A stretch of 64,000 bases of DNA from a virus: positions 1 through 64,000 of the IMG/VR virus record IMGVR_UViG_3300037520_000900. One strand, written 5' to 3'. Positions 7,131-17,800 of the stretch are shown piece by piece (positions within the stretch are counted from its first letter, which is position 1; each line of letters starts with the position of its first letter). Under the pieces are notes generated by a model. That model did no database searches and was not told the DNA's origin. It was given only the letters and a program-made list of their open reading frames with translations. The position numbers and the translations under genes were made by a program.

Positions 7131-10100
7131 CTATAATTTAGAATAAATCTCATAACTAATCCTCACATATTCATCATATTTGGTAAAAGTTCCGGCAGTT
7201 TTATCTGCAAGTGTTATATCTTTAATTTGTTGTGTTGTTAGTTTTTGCCCATTTTCTCCACCATTAAATGCTTTGTTAGTATCAAAAGTGGTATATATAA
7301 TTTGGGTGATTGATTCTGCATAACTTTTTTTCTCGTCAACATTAACATTTAACCTAATAAGCTCATTAACCATTACATCAACAAACGATGAAAAGTATGA
7401 AAAAATAAAATCAGTACTTAAAGTATAGTTTTGAAAGTCTACGGTTGGTAAAGTTTCACCATTATATTTTGCACATATTTGTCCGAGTATTTTGCTTCGT
7501 AAAGATCCGTCCCAACTTTTATTACTATAGATACCATAAACATTAGAGTTGTTTGACTGAATAACTTGTCCTTGGTTAGTGTTAGTTGCTCTTGTTGATG
7601 CTATCGTCATTAAAGTTGTTATTAAAATTTTAGAAGTTGTTTTTTCTTTAATAATATTAAGTAATTCATTTACGCTAATCTGTGTCGGTTTTATATTTAC
7701 AAATTCAACATTAGGGTATTCTGTTTTTCCGCTACATTCAATTTCCGATGATTGCACGGCCGGTGTTGGATCAATTTCTAAATTTCTTTCTTTTTCTATT
7801 TCTTCTTTTGTTTGAGTTTGTGGTGCGTTTTTTTGTTGTGTTTTTTTAAAATTTTTCAATACATTTTTATTAACGGACGCAACTAAATTATCTATTTTAG
7901 GTAAAGAGTACCTTTGCATTCTTATCCCTTTAAATTTAGTTGAGAAATCTGTTTCGCTCACACTATGACTAACCTCCATAATCCAATAAGGACCATAAAA
8001 TAAAGGTACGTGTCTTAATGCGAAATACATTGTCGGTTGTATCATTACATTACCTAATGAACTTACCCCACATGTGTAGGATCTTGTTTTATATATACTA
8101 TACATTGATACCGATTGTTGAGCAACCTTATCTCCCGATACTGAATTACCTAGCTCCGCATAAGTTTTAAATGTTTCAGAAGTATTTTTTTTCTCTGACA
8201 TATCTAAATCTAAATCTTTAAATATATTTTGATTTTGGATACCAAAATCAACCGCAAAACCAACAACCTTATTACTTTTTTCTATGTCTAATTTTGGGTC
8301 TGAAACTCTTAGTGGGTTATCAGGAATCCTTAAATCAAAACTATCATCACCAAATCTTATAAATGAATTTTCTTTTGGTTTTGGCCATTCAGAAGGGTTC
8401 CCAATATAAAGGCATAAAAATTTTGGGCTAGATTCTAAATAGTCAACGTTCAAATGTGTCCCAAATAAATCATTACCAATAGTTATGTCTTGTTTAGGTA
8501 CATTCTCTCCAATTTGTTTTTGGATTCCGTAAAAGTTAATGTATGCAGGCATTGCAAAAAATTGAAAATAATTATCACTTAGAATCCAATTTACAATTTG
8601 CATCATGTTTTGTTTTGGATTTGTTTCTATTCTTTCTTTGACTTGTTGTACATCAACAATAAAAGAATCCCCAATATCACTATTAGCCCTATCTAAAAAT
8701 AAAAAGTCTTCAAATAATGTCTTTGTTTTTAAATCCGATCCCGAAACCCATTTATCGTTAAACGCCTTTAATAAATTATACGTTGTTAGTTTTGTCACAT
8801 CACCAGACACTGTCGATTTATCTATTTGTTCTTGTCCTTGTAATACTACTTTTGGTGTATTTTTATTTATATATGCGAAAGTTTTATTTAATAATTTTTC
8901 TTTAAATGCTAGTTGTACATTTAATACATCATTTATTAATTGGTTAAAATCTGTTTTATTTAGTGTCGGTTTTAATTGTTTTTGTGTAGCATAAATTTTA
9001 ATTATTGTTGCTAATGTTTTAACGTTTTGCTCTGTAAACTCAATATCCATATCAATAAAAAAGTCAGTAATAAAAGACTTTTGTGTTGTCGTATTTTGGT
9101 TGGTGTTTTGATTATTTGTTTGAGTATTTGTTTGAGTATTATTTTGTGGTGTCGCGTTTGTTATTGGTTGCGGATTTGATGGTGCCGAAACTGAGTTTTG
9201 TGGTTGTGTTGTTCCATATGAATTAGATAATAAATTTAATTTGTTATTTAAGTTATTAGGTTCGTTAGGGTAATACTCAACTTCAATTTGAAAACTACCA
9301 TTATTAGATTCATTAATTTTACAAACATTTGAATTATTCGTAATTAAACTAGAACTACACGTATACACATATAAACTATTTGGGTCGTTTATATCAGAAT
9401 TAGGTTTATAAATCTTAACCCCTTTTCTTTTAACAGGTAAAAATAAAGGATCTTCAATTTTAAAAACTTTATACCCGCCTCCTGGTTTTTCAACATTTAT
9501 GTACTTATAACCTTCATCACTCGCAACCATTGGTAGTATTGTGTTAAATTCTCCAAAATATTTTAAACTAATTTGATTTAATTGATTACTTTGTTGACAA
9601 TTTAATAATTGACTAAAATAAGATAAACAATATGCGTCTTGACTTAAACCACCTAAGTTAGCATTTGAGAACCCAGTGTCTGTCACTAAATTATATAATA
9701 TAGTCGAACCACTATTTGGTACTTTTTTTGCACAAAAGTTTTTTTCAACACCTGCTTGGTCGGTTGTTTCTAAAAACAAAACGGTATTGTCTTGATAAAC
9801 ACCAAAAACACTTTGATAGTCGGGGTCAACAACATTAAAATACTCACCTGTACATAAATTTTGCATTGTTTGTCCTGAGATGATATTATTGTTTTGTATT
9901 GGTGCTTGTGTTTGTTGTGGTTGTGGTTGAACCAAACTCACAGATGGATATTGTTGTTGAACTTGCACTTGGAAATCTAAACCAGGAATTAATGAAAACC
10001 CAACATATGTTCTTAACGCATTCCAAGCATCTTTATTTTGAGCAATACTTTGAGCTAAGGTAGTTGTACTTCCATCTCCAGGTAATGAACCTTTAACGTA

Positions 10101-13100
10101 TGGATTGAACGTTAGTTTATTTTCTGGTATAAAATTTTTAAGTGAAGAAAATGACCCAAATAATCCCCTATCAAAGGAACCTGGGTTTGAATTTTTAATT
10201 ACACAATCAAAAGATAAGAACCCCTTTACTGAATTTGTAAACCCTATAAGTTGTTTTTCACCTAATATTTGTCCGTCTAAATTTTGATCCGTTAATTGTA
10301 CTCCAGACTTTCCTACAAGAAATAACTGACTAATTTGGTAATAAAGTCTTCTAAGTTTTAAATTTTTTATAGTGTTGGTTTCGGTATAAGAAGGTGGTGA
10401 TACTTCACCTTTTAATATTAAATCTTCGGCCTTTGGTTTGTAGTTACAAAAAGTTAAAAACTTTTCTTCAAATTTATCTAACATTTCAACATTAAATACT
10501 GATAATATTTCATCAATGTATGTATATTCAGATTTTGTGTTTTTTAAATCAAAACTATTTTGTTCACTATTTTTTGTATTAATTGTTTTTAAATATTCGG
10601 TTGGTTTTGGTTTTTTAATAAGTGAATTATCAAAATACCCAAATTGTGACACACCCCATAGTGGTCTTACTGAACCATTGTAAACTGAAGTGTTTCCTGT
10701 GATTTGTATTGTTGGGACATTAAGGTTATTAAACGTTTCAAAGATTGATTGGTCGAATGGTACACCTCCCATTGATGGAAATAACATATAAAATTTACCA
10801 GAAAAATCTAAATTATTTTCTATGTCTAAATATTGATAATAATTGTTTTTAAATAATGAAACATTTGGATTACTTGGGTCATAACCAAAATTGTAAAAAC
10901 TATTTGATACATTATTTCTACCAATTCTAAACTTCTTTTCGTTATATGCTTTAAAAAATGCGTCTTGAGTATAACCTGTAAATAAATCTTTTTTTGAAAA
11001 GTACTTATAAACTTGATTAATGGCCTTTGGGTAAAATCCGGTAAAAATCATGTTCATTGATTTACCCGTTAAATTTGGTATTATCTCATTTTTTTCTAAA
11101 TATATTGTTTCTTGTCCTCCTGTATATGTTGGTATTGTATAACTTTTAGTTATTGCGGAGGTCACTGGATCATAATTTTTTTTGTAATCAAAATCTTTCC
11201 AAACACTATCTAAAATATCTACACCTGTTTTTACAAATTTTTTATATCTATGCCAAATAGATCCGTATTTTAATACCCAAGCATATGGTAGTTGGTGTAT
11301 TGCCGAATATTTTTTTAAGGTTGATGCTAAATAATCTAAGTCAGTTGCAGCACCATTAACGTCAAAACTTTTTAATCTTTCTTTTGTTGTTATTAATGGT
11401 AATGAGTTTAAGTATAAATACCCTAATGGTACATACGCATCTTCTTCCTCGTTGGATTCTTTGTCCACTCCTTCCAGAAGTGCGTTTATAAAATACGGTG
11501 TGTTTATTAAAGATGTTGTTTGAATTTTAGTCCCAACGTTACCCGAATAACTATCACCATAATCAACATAAGATTCTGTAAAGTATAAATCCTTTTGTTT
11601 TTTATCTAAAAAATATTGACTCAATGATTGTCTATTAGAAATTTTAAGTCCATTATATGTGTTAGTTAAATATGGTTGTAAAATATTTATAAATCCGTAT
11701 TTAGAAGTAAAGGGTTGTATGTCTGTTTTAGTTTCAGTTCTATTTAATCTGGCTATTGTTTTTTTATCATCTAAATAAATAAATGTTTTTGTTGTATCAT
11801 AAAAATCATCAACTGAGTTTAACGATTCACCATTAGCCAAATTAGCTTTAATCCAATTTAAATTGGTAAAAGGAAAAGTATCATATAAATCATATTTAGT
11901 TGATTTAGTACTTTCTAAGTAATTTTTTAAATTTTTACCCAATTCCGTATCAGTACTAATGGTAATAGATTTTGTTGGTTGTATTGTTTCAATACTGTAT
12001 ACTTCTTTTTGTTCAGCTAACGCATTTGTTATATATTTTGCATTAAAATTATTTCTAATAAAATTATTCCAACTTTGTCCTGCTCCGTTGTTTGATATTT
12101 TTTTAATATAATCTATAAATCTTTGGTAATTGAATTTATATTCTCTCAAAATATCCTGTAACTCAATACTAGACGTAATTGACGTAACCACATTTTGTCC
12201 TTCCATTTCAGAAAATAATAAATCGACTTGTTGTTTTTCCGCCTCTTCAAAATTAAATCTATTATATTCAGAATTAATTATAGCTCTTTCTATTATTTCA
12301 TACATAACAGAAACAGAATCTAAATTTTGATATGGTAATTCATAAAAAGGAAAAAACAATGCGTTTGGACTAGCAAGAACACTATCACTTTTTGGGTTAT
12401 TATAAACAATCTTATTTGTCTCAGTTTCTTTTACTAAACTCGCCTTTAAAAATTCTTCCACAAAATGTACTTCAGGCCAAATACTGGTATTCCAACCTTT
12501 AGTTTGATTAACAATTTTTGGATCCCCCGGATATTGTATTGTATATAATTCACTTCCGTTGTCTTGTTTTTCTTTTGTAAAATATAATGGCCACGGATAT
12601 ACTATGTTTTCATTATTTAAACTACCTGAAGACGTTTGAATAGAATTTAACCCATCAACCGAAAAATTCTTTTCAGGTGGTATTACTGATAATAATCTTG
12701 TTGTATTTTTTCTTTGGTCCCACGCTCTTTGGTGCGTGTCTTCCATTAATCTATAAAATGCATCGACGCCAGCAAACAACACCGCAAAAATATTTCTAAT
12801 TGTTGGTTTAAATCCAATCCCTCCGTCATCACTTACAACCCTATCTGCCAATATTTTTGACAAATCATCGTCTATTTGTAATTCTTTAACTTCTAATTGT
12901 TTTAATGCATCATCAATTATATCTAAAAAACTATTTGTTTCATAAACACCCTCATCCAATCTAGCATCACCAAAATAATACATTTCTAAAGATTCGTCTT
13001 CTAACTGATTTGTTAGTAAATTTAAAACTTTACTAGGAGCATTAACACGTTCATCAAGTATAAATTTTTCTAATTTTTTTTGACCTTCGGTTGTTGTTAG

Positions 13101-14504
13101 ATCTAATTTTTCACCTGTTCTATAATATCTTGTATTATTAACGTCAGTTTTATTTTCAAACCATTGTTGTAGTGGAAAATTTTTTATAACAGAACTTTTG
13201 TTTCTAATTTTAGACCATACGTTAATTTCCATGGCCAATGTTCCTTTTTGTGATTTGTAAGTACCATTTTCTCCAAATGTTTTATTTTTTCTTAGTTCTT
13301 CTACAAAATATTTTATCCTAGAATCGGTTGTTGATTTAAACGTTTCCCTATCTTTTAAGGATATAGATTTTCTAAATGGATAATATTTTTTATTTTCATA
13401 GACATAAAAAGATGCGGACTCTAAATAATTTTTTTTAGCATTTGTATAAATTGTTGTTTTTAGATCGTTTAAAACTTCTCTAAATCTTGAAACGTCATTT
13501 AAAACAGAAAAATCACCCTCTTTAATATCTTGTAAAAGTTTTGTTTCATAACTTGAAACCGCAGTTAAAAAAGAATCTATTGTGTGTGGTGGAAAATTTT
13601 CAGGTATTAATTTTTTTCTTTTATATGTGGCATATACCTCATCTAAAAATACCTTTCCTCTGGTTGTTTGAATAGTGCTAATTTCTGTTGAGGTTGAATT
13701 TTTCTTTACGGTTGCTTGTGTGGAGAACATTTTTGGTGCGGTCCTACTATAACTTAAAGGTGTGTCAAATAATAATGCGGTAAATTTTCCAATTAACTCT
13801 AACGTTATGTCAAAGTTTCCTGATTTACTATCAAACCTAGAGTTAAAACTAACTAAAGAAAGTCTATATCTTATGGCCTTTCCATAGTAACCTTTCAATG
13901 TTAAATAAAATAGTGGGTATGGAAAATTAAAAAATACTGAGTACATCGAATTTTCACCTTGTTCAAATAACATCCTACCCTGTATATCGGTCATTTCAAT
14001 TGTTACTTTAGGAACCCCTTGAGCTCCCGTAACCACATTTATATTTTTTATTCCTAAAATTTGCGTATCCTCAAATTTTTCTATCCTATTAATATAAGTT
14101 GGTTTACCGTTCCTTGTTGTTAAATTTTCAAATTTTTGGTTTGATGTTCCTCCTTTTCTTGACTCATTACCTGTAAATTGATCCGACCAACTAGAGTTAA
14201 ATGCCCTATTATCTTTTGGTTGACCTTTTGGTTGTAAAAAATTTACTCTTAAATCGTCATCACTATCACTAGTTAATGTTGCAATTGTTGTGTTTGTAAC
14301 ACTATTATCAAAAGAATCACCAATAGCTAATTTAGTCCTTGGGACTATAAATGTTTCTAAATTAGCGTAAAACACTAAATCCTCATGGTCTACTAATCTT
14401 TGTACGGGTTTACCATCACTATCAGCTAACTCATTAGGGTTAATTAACACAATATTATCGTATTGTGTTTCAATAAAAACATTTTTTGTTTGTTTACCTG
14501 CCAT
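7131..14504 (-). CDS. Giant baseplate hub-like structural protein
   Basis: 2457 residues. The N-terminal region (about 170-260: VTIEMTDIQGRMLFE, FFNFPYPLFYLTLKGYYGKAI, FDITLELIGKFTALL) and a late region (about 2100-2190: SYTCGVSSLGNVMIQPTMYF, FYGPYWIMEVSHSV, FSTKFKGIRM) look like the split beta-barrels of T4 gp27/gpD-type hub proteins. Between them are more than 1500 residues of unrecognised sequence and a Gln/Asn/Thr-rich linker near residue 1800. The C-terminal 200 residues have a weak glucosaminidase-like pattern (SNVYGIYSNKSWDGSL) without an obvious catalytic Glu. The gene follows the tape measure, the OmpA-domain protein and the LysM/gp53-like gene, the usual hub position in myoviruses. 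Its start overlaps the 106-residue gene by 11 nt. Hub identity is inference from order and motifs. Confidence 0.7.
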   Translation of the reverse strand: MAGKQTKNVFIETQYDNIVLINPNELADSDGKPVQRLVDHEDLVFYANLETFIVPRTKLAIGDSFDNSVTNTTIATLTSDSDDDLRVNFLQPKGQPKDNRAFNSSWSDQFTGNESRKGGTSNQKFENLTTRNGKPTYINRIEKFEDTQILGIKNINVVTGAQGVPKVTIEMTDIQGRMLFEQGENSMYSVFFNFPYPLFYLTLKGYYGKAIRYRLSLVSFNSRFDSKSGNFDITLELIGKFTALLFDTPLSYSRTAPKMFSTQATVKKNSTSTEISTIQTTRGKVFLDEVYATYKRKKLIPENFPPHTIDSFLTAVSSYETKLLQDIKEGDFSVLNDVSRFREVLNDLKTTIYTNAKKNYLESASFYVYENKKYYPFRKSISLKDRETFKSTTDSRIKYFVEELRKNKTFGENGTYKSQKGTLAMEINVWSKIRNKSSVIKNFPLQQWFENKTDVNNTRYYRTGEKLDLTTTEGQKKLEKFILDERVNAPSKVLNLLTNQLEDESLEMYYFGDARLDEGVYETNSFLDIIDDALKQLEVKELQIDDDLSKILADRVVSDDGGIGFKPTIRNIFAVLFAGVDAFYRLMEDTHQRAWDQRKNTTRLLSVIPPEKNFSVDGLNSIQTSSGSLNNENIVYPWPLYFTKEKQDNGSELYTIQYPGDPKIVNQTKGWNTSIWPEVHFVEEFLKASLVKETETNKIVYNNPKSDSVLASPNALFFPFYELPYQNLDSVSVMYEIIERAIINSEYNRFNFEEAEKQQVDLLFSEMEGQNVVTSITSSIELQDILREYKFNYQRFIDYIKKISNNGAGQSWNNFIRNNFNAKYITNALAEQKEVYSIETIQPTKSITISTDTELGKNLKNYLESTKSTKYDLYDTFPFTNLNWIKANLANGESLNSVDDFYDTTKTFIYLDDKKTIARLNRTETKTDIQPFTSKYGFINILQPYLTNTYNGLKISNRQSLSQYFLDKKQKDLYFTESYVDYGDSYSGNVGTKIQTTSLINTPYFINALLEGVDKESNEEEDAYVPLGYLYLNSLPLITTKERLKSFDVNGAATDLDYLASTLKKYSAIHQLPYAWVLKYGSIWHRYKKFVKTGVDILDSVWKDFDYKKNYDPVTSAITKSYTIPTYTGGQETIYLEKNEIIPNLTGKSMNMIFTGFYPKAINQVYKYFSKKDLFTGYTQDAFFKAYNEKKFRIGRNNVSNSFYNFGYDPSNPNVSLFKNNYYQYLDIENNLDFSGKFYMLFPSMGGVPFDQSIFETFNNLNVPTIQITGNTSVYNGSVRPLWGVSQFGYFDNSLIKKPKPTEYLKTINTKNSEQNSFDLKNTKSEYTYIDEILSVFNVEMLDKFEEKFLTFCNYKPKAEDLILKGEVSPPSYTETNTIKNLKLRRLYYQISQLFLVGKSGVQLTDQNLDGQILGEKQLIGFTNSVKGFLSFDCVIKNSNPGSFDRGLFGSFSSLKNFIPENKLTFNPYVKGSLPGDGSTTTLAQSIAQNKDAWNALRTYVGFSLIPGLDFQVQVQQQYPSVSLVQPQPQQTQAPIQNNNIISGQTMQNLCTGEYFNVVDPDYQSVFGVYQDNTVLFLETTDQAGVEKNFCAKKVPNSGSTILYNLVTDTGFSNANLGGLSQDAYCLSYFSQLLNCQQSNQLNQISLKYFGEFNTILPMVASDEGYKYINVEKPGGGYKVFKIEDPLFLPVKRKGVKIYKPNSDINDPNSLYVYTCSSSLITNNSNVCKINESNNGSFQIEVEYYPNEPNNLNNKLNLLSNSYGTTQPQNSVSAPSNPQPITNATPQNNTQTNTQTNNQNTNQNTTTQKSFITDFFIDMDIEFTEQNVKTLATIIKIYATQKQLKPTLNKTDFNQLINDVLNVQLAFKEKLLNKTFAYINKNTPKVVLQGQEQIDKSTVSGDVTKLTTYNLLKAFNDKWVSGSDLKTKTLFEDFLFLDRANSDIGDSFIVDVQQVKERIETNPKQNMMQIVNWILSDNYFQFFAMPAYINFYGIQKQIGENVPKQDITIGNDLFGTHLNVDYLESSPKFLCLYIGNPSEWPKPKENSFIRFGDDSFDLRIPDNPLRVSDPKLDIEKSNKVVGFAVDFGIQNQNIFKDLDLDMSEKKNTSETFKTYAELGNSVSGDKVAQQSVSMYSIYKTRSYTCGVSSLGNVMIQPTMYFALRHVPLFYGPYWIMEVSHSVSETDFSTKFKGIRMQRYSLPKIDNLVASVNKNVLKNFKKTQQKNAPQTQTKEEIEKERNLEIDPTPAVQSSEIECSGKTEYPNVEFVNIKPTQISVNELLNIIKEKTTSKILITTLMTIASTRATNTNQGQVIQSNNSNVYGIYSNKSWDGSLRSKILGQICAKYNGETLPTVDFQNYTLSTDFIFSYFSSFVDVMVNELIRLNVNVDEKKSYAESITQIIYTTFDTNKAFNGGENGQKLTTQQIKDITLADKTAGTFTKYDEYVRISYEIYSKL

Positions 14505-14814
14505 AATAAAAAATATGTGTATCTAACGCACTTTTGTAGTCTTGCAACGCAGCAACTAAAGGAAAAGGTATAATAAGTATAGTACCATCAGGAATATCTG
14601 ATTCTAAACCACCATAAATAGAATTTGCCATTTGTATTAACCAACCAAAATATGGTGTTCCATATTTTTCATAGCTGATTTTATCTAACCGACTTTGGTT
14701 TGTTCTGTAAATATATTTTTGATCAGACGACCTTTGTGGTAATTTCAAAAACGGTACTACAGTTTGTTTACCATTAATTAAAAAATTTTCATATCTGTTG
14801 TAATATTGAGACAT
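14494..14814 (-). CDS. Baseplate wedge protein, T4 gp53 / LysM-like
   Basis: 106 residues. The central part (DKISYEKYGTPYFGWLIQMANSI, then IPDGTILIIPF) has the pattern of the LysM-like fold in T4 gp53 and in tail LysM proteins: a helix after the first strand, an aromatic pair, and a closing G(T)xLxIP strand. It lies between two giant baseplate genes, 1 nt after the 2131-residue gene and overlapping the 2457-residue gene by 11 nt, suggesting tight coupling. In myoviruses a LysM protein commonly lies between the tape measure and hub genes, which fits. It probably joins baseplate wedges or clamps the hub. Confidence 0.75.
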   Translation of the reverse strand: MSQYYNRYENFLINGKQTVVPFLKLPQRSSDQKYIYRTNQSRLDKISYEKYGTPYFGWLIQMANSIYGGLESDIPDGTILIIPFPLVAALQDYKSALDTHIFYYGR

Positions 14815-14815
14815 A

Positions 14816-17800
14816 TTAGTTAAGTGTTTTTTTCAAATTAAATTTATCTCCAGTTGAGTTTTTAGCTGAATAAATATCCTTCAAATTAGTTTGTTGTGCA
14901 TCTGTTGGTGTTAAAATTTTAGAGTATGTGAATTCTCTTTGTTTTTCTAAATTGTATGGTAAATAATTCGTATATTTATTTCTGTAAAAATTATCTTTAA
15001 AGGTTAAAAAGTATACGTCAGTATCTTCTTTAGCCTTTTTATAATCAGCATATAAACCTACACTTAATGGTTCGTTTTTAAATACTCCCGTTGTTAGATC
15101 AAGTGAAAAATTCCAACCTACGTTTTTAGCAATAAATGATTGCCAATCAATGTCTGTTGGTGTATTTTTAACGGGCTCTATTACTGTTGTTATAAATTTA
15201 AGGGGGTCTTCAAGTATTGATTTTCCAAAAACCATAAAACAAACATTTTCAGTTCCAATTAAAGATTTTATTTGTAGTCCTATGTCGTAACTAAACTTTT
15301 CATTATATTTACCAACAGGGGATGTTAATAAAATGTCTTCTTCTAATTTTGAATTTAACTCAGTTAAATCCGTGTTAATTTTTGTGAAGTCTTGTTTTAA
15401 TTCATCAAACGTATTTGAAACCCCAACGCTACTTGCATTTACTTTTGACGTGCCGGTTATACCATAAACAACCACACCCCCCATTTTATTTATGTACCCA
15501 TCAGTACCATCAACAACATAATTAATGGTATCTATCATTTTAATCAATGGAATTTCATCTTTGACTATTGTAGAATTCGCGGTTTCTACATTAGCTAAAT
15601 AAGTTGGTTTAAGCGCTTCCGCCATTTGTTTCAACTTATTTTTAATTTTTCTTATGTCATCTTTTTTAAAATTTTGAGTACCAATACCTCTTAAAATAGG
15701 TATTGTTTCGTTTTCTATACTCTCTTTTAATTTTTCAAAAAGGTTATCAACTTTTGGTTGTATATTATTACTTTTTCCAAATATAGTTGTCCCACTTGAG
15801 GTATTACCACTCAAATAGTCAAAAAGACCTTTATTGTAAACTCTTTCACCGTTTAATATTGATACACCACCTAATAAACTTTTATTATATAATTCAACTA
15901 TTGAGTTGACGTAAGTTTCAGAATATGATTTGCTCTTATTAACCAAATCTTTCATAATGTCTTTATAATTTATATCTCCACTAACGACACCGGTGTCAGC
16001 ATTAAACACGTTACTTGTTAATGTACCTATCGTAACACCACCATCATTTGTTGGGGGTCTATTAAAATTATCAACAACCCCTAACTCATCTTTAATGCTT
16101 TTAATTATTTCAGCATCATACTTTGACGTAACGTCTTCAGTGGCTTCCGCTCTTTCATCATACATTTCTGTATTCGCATAATAGTTAAAAGATAGTGCGT
16201 TTTGTAATTTTGCAACAGGTCCAGCCATTCCATGTGCCCCAATAAATTTAAACCCTAACTTAACAGTTACAATCATTGGTTGTACTCCAATTCCTTCAGG
16301 ATTTAAATCCAATAAAGAATCATCGTAAGTTAAACTTAATGAATCAAATACAACTTTTGTGTGCCAAAAGTCACCCATTCTTAAAACACAAACAGGAGGT
16401 GCCCCAAATACACTATTAGTAACATCATTATAAACTAACGTAGTTCCTCCACCGTTTACTTCACTTACAGTTGGTATGGTATCGCCGGGTCTCATCATTT
16501 GTTGTAAGAACACTAATCTAGCGTTTAAACCTTCAGGTGTTATTGAATGAAAGGCGGGTTGAAAGTATTTAATTTTTTCTTTTATCCCGTCATAAATCAT
16601 TGGGTTTGATTGTCTAACTAAATCAAAATAATTACATTCCGTTAATAGTTTTCTAAGTAATTTTTTAGTTATATCTTTTCTTGGTTCTGTTCTTTTTTTC
16701 TCGACTTTTCTTTTTTCAATAACTTTACTTACTGTTGGTATATTTTCTGTAGGTATGTTTAAAACAGGGTCTGGATCTGGATTTTCTTGTGGTAGAATTG
16801 TCTCTTCTTTTTCGACTTCTTTTTGTACTTCATTTTTTGGTGGTATAGTCTCATTTTTTTCTTGTGTTGGTTTTATGACTTCAATTCCTGAAATTTTTAC
16901 TCTCCTACAAGCAGATGCGTTAATAGAAAAAACACCTTCCTCACCTATTGTTATATATTCTTTTGAACAATCAATGCTTTTGTACTTAGGGTCTTCAATT
17001 GTTTCGTTTTCACCTTTTGGTTCTTCAGTTATAATTAATTTTTTATTTTTAATATATTTGTCAAGGGTTTCTCCTTCATAACTAAAACTTTTTATATATT
17101 GTAAAACAGAATCAATTCTTCTTGTTGATAACTTGATATTATAATCATCGGTAGTGATAGCAGATGCCGATCCAATAATTTTAAACCTTATTTCAGCACC
17201 TGACTTTAAAGCTTTAAATATGTCTGTTAATAATTTTTTTAGTTGTTCAAACTGAAAGCCAGCATAATCAAAAAATTCAAGCATAGAACTTTTTCTTGCA
17301 TCTATATATTCAGTTAACCAAGTCTGCGTACTAGAATTTGGTAAACTAGTTATTTGATTTGTATAATCTTTATACGTTGCATCATCATATTTAATTATTT
17401 TATTTAATGCGGAATTAGAATATGGGTTTTTTCTACCCTTAAAATCATCCCAAAGTTTATCATAACTCAAGGTTGATGTAATCCTTGTGGTTTTTTTATC
17501 CGGATAATCATTTCTAAAATAAAGAACGGGTTCGGTAATATTAAACTCAGTCACTGCTGTAGTTGCTGTTGAAGCACTCGGTGTTGGCGTAGGAGTGGGT
17601 GTTGGTGTTGGCGTAGGAGTGGGTGTTGGTGTTGGGGTGGCACTCGGTGTTGGTGTAGGTGTTGGTGTAGGTGTTGTTAGTTCTCCTAATGTAGTTTCAT
17701 TCTTATCTACATTTGTGTTTGGTAATGTTTCAGTTATTGTTTCAATTTCTTCATCATCTAAATAACTTATTGTTTCAAATATGTCTTTAATAGTAAATTG

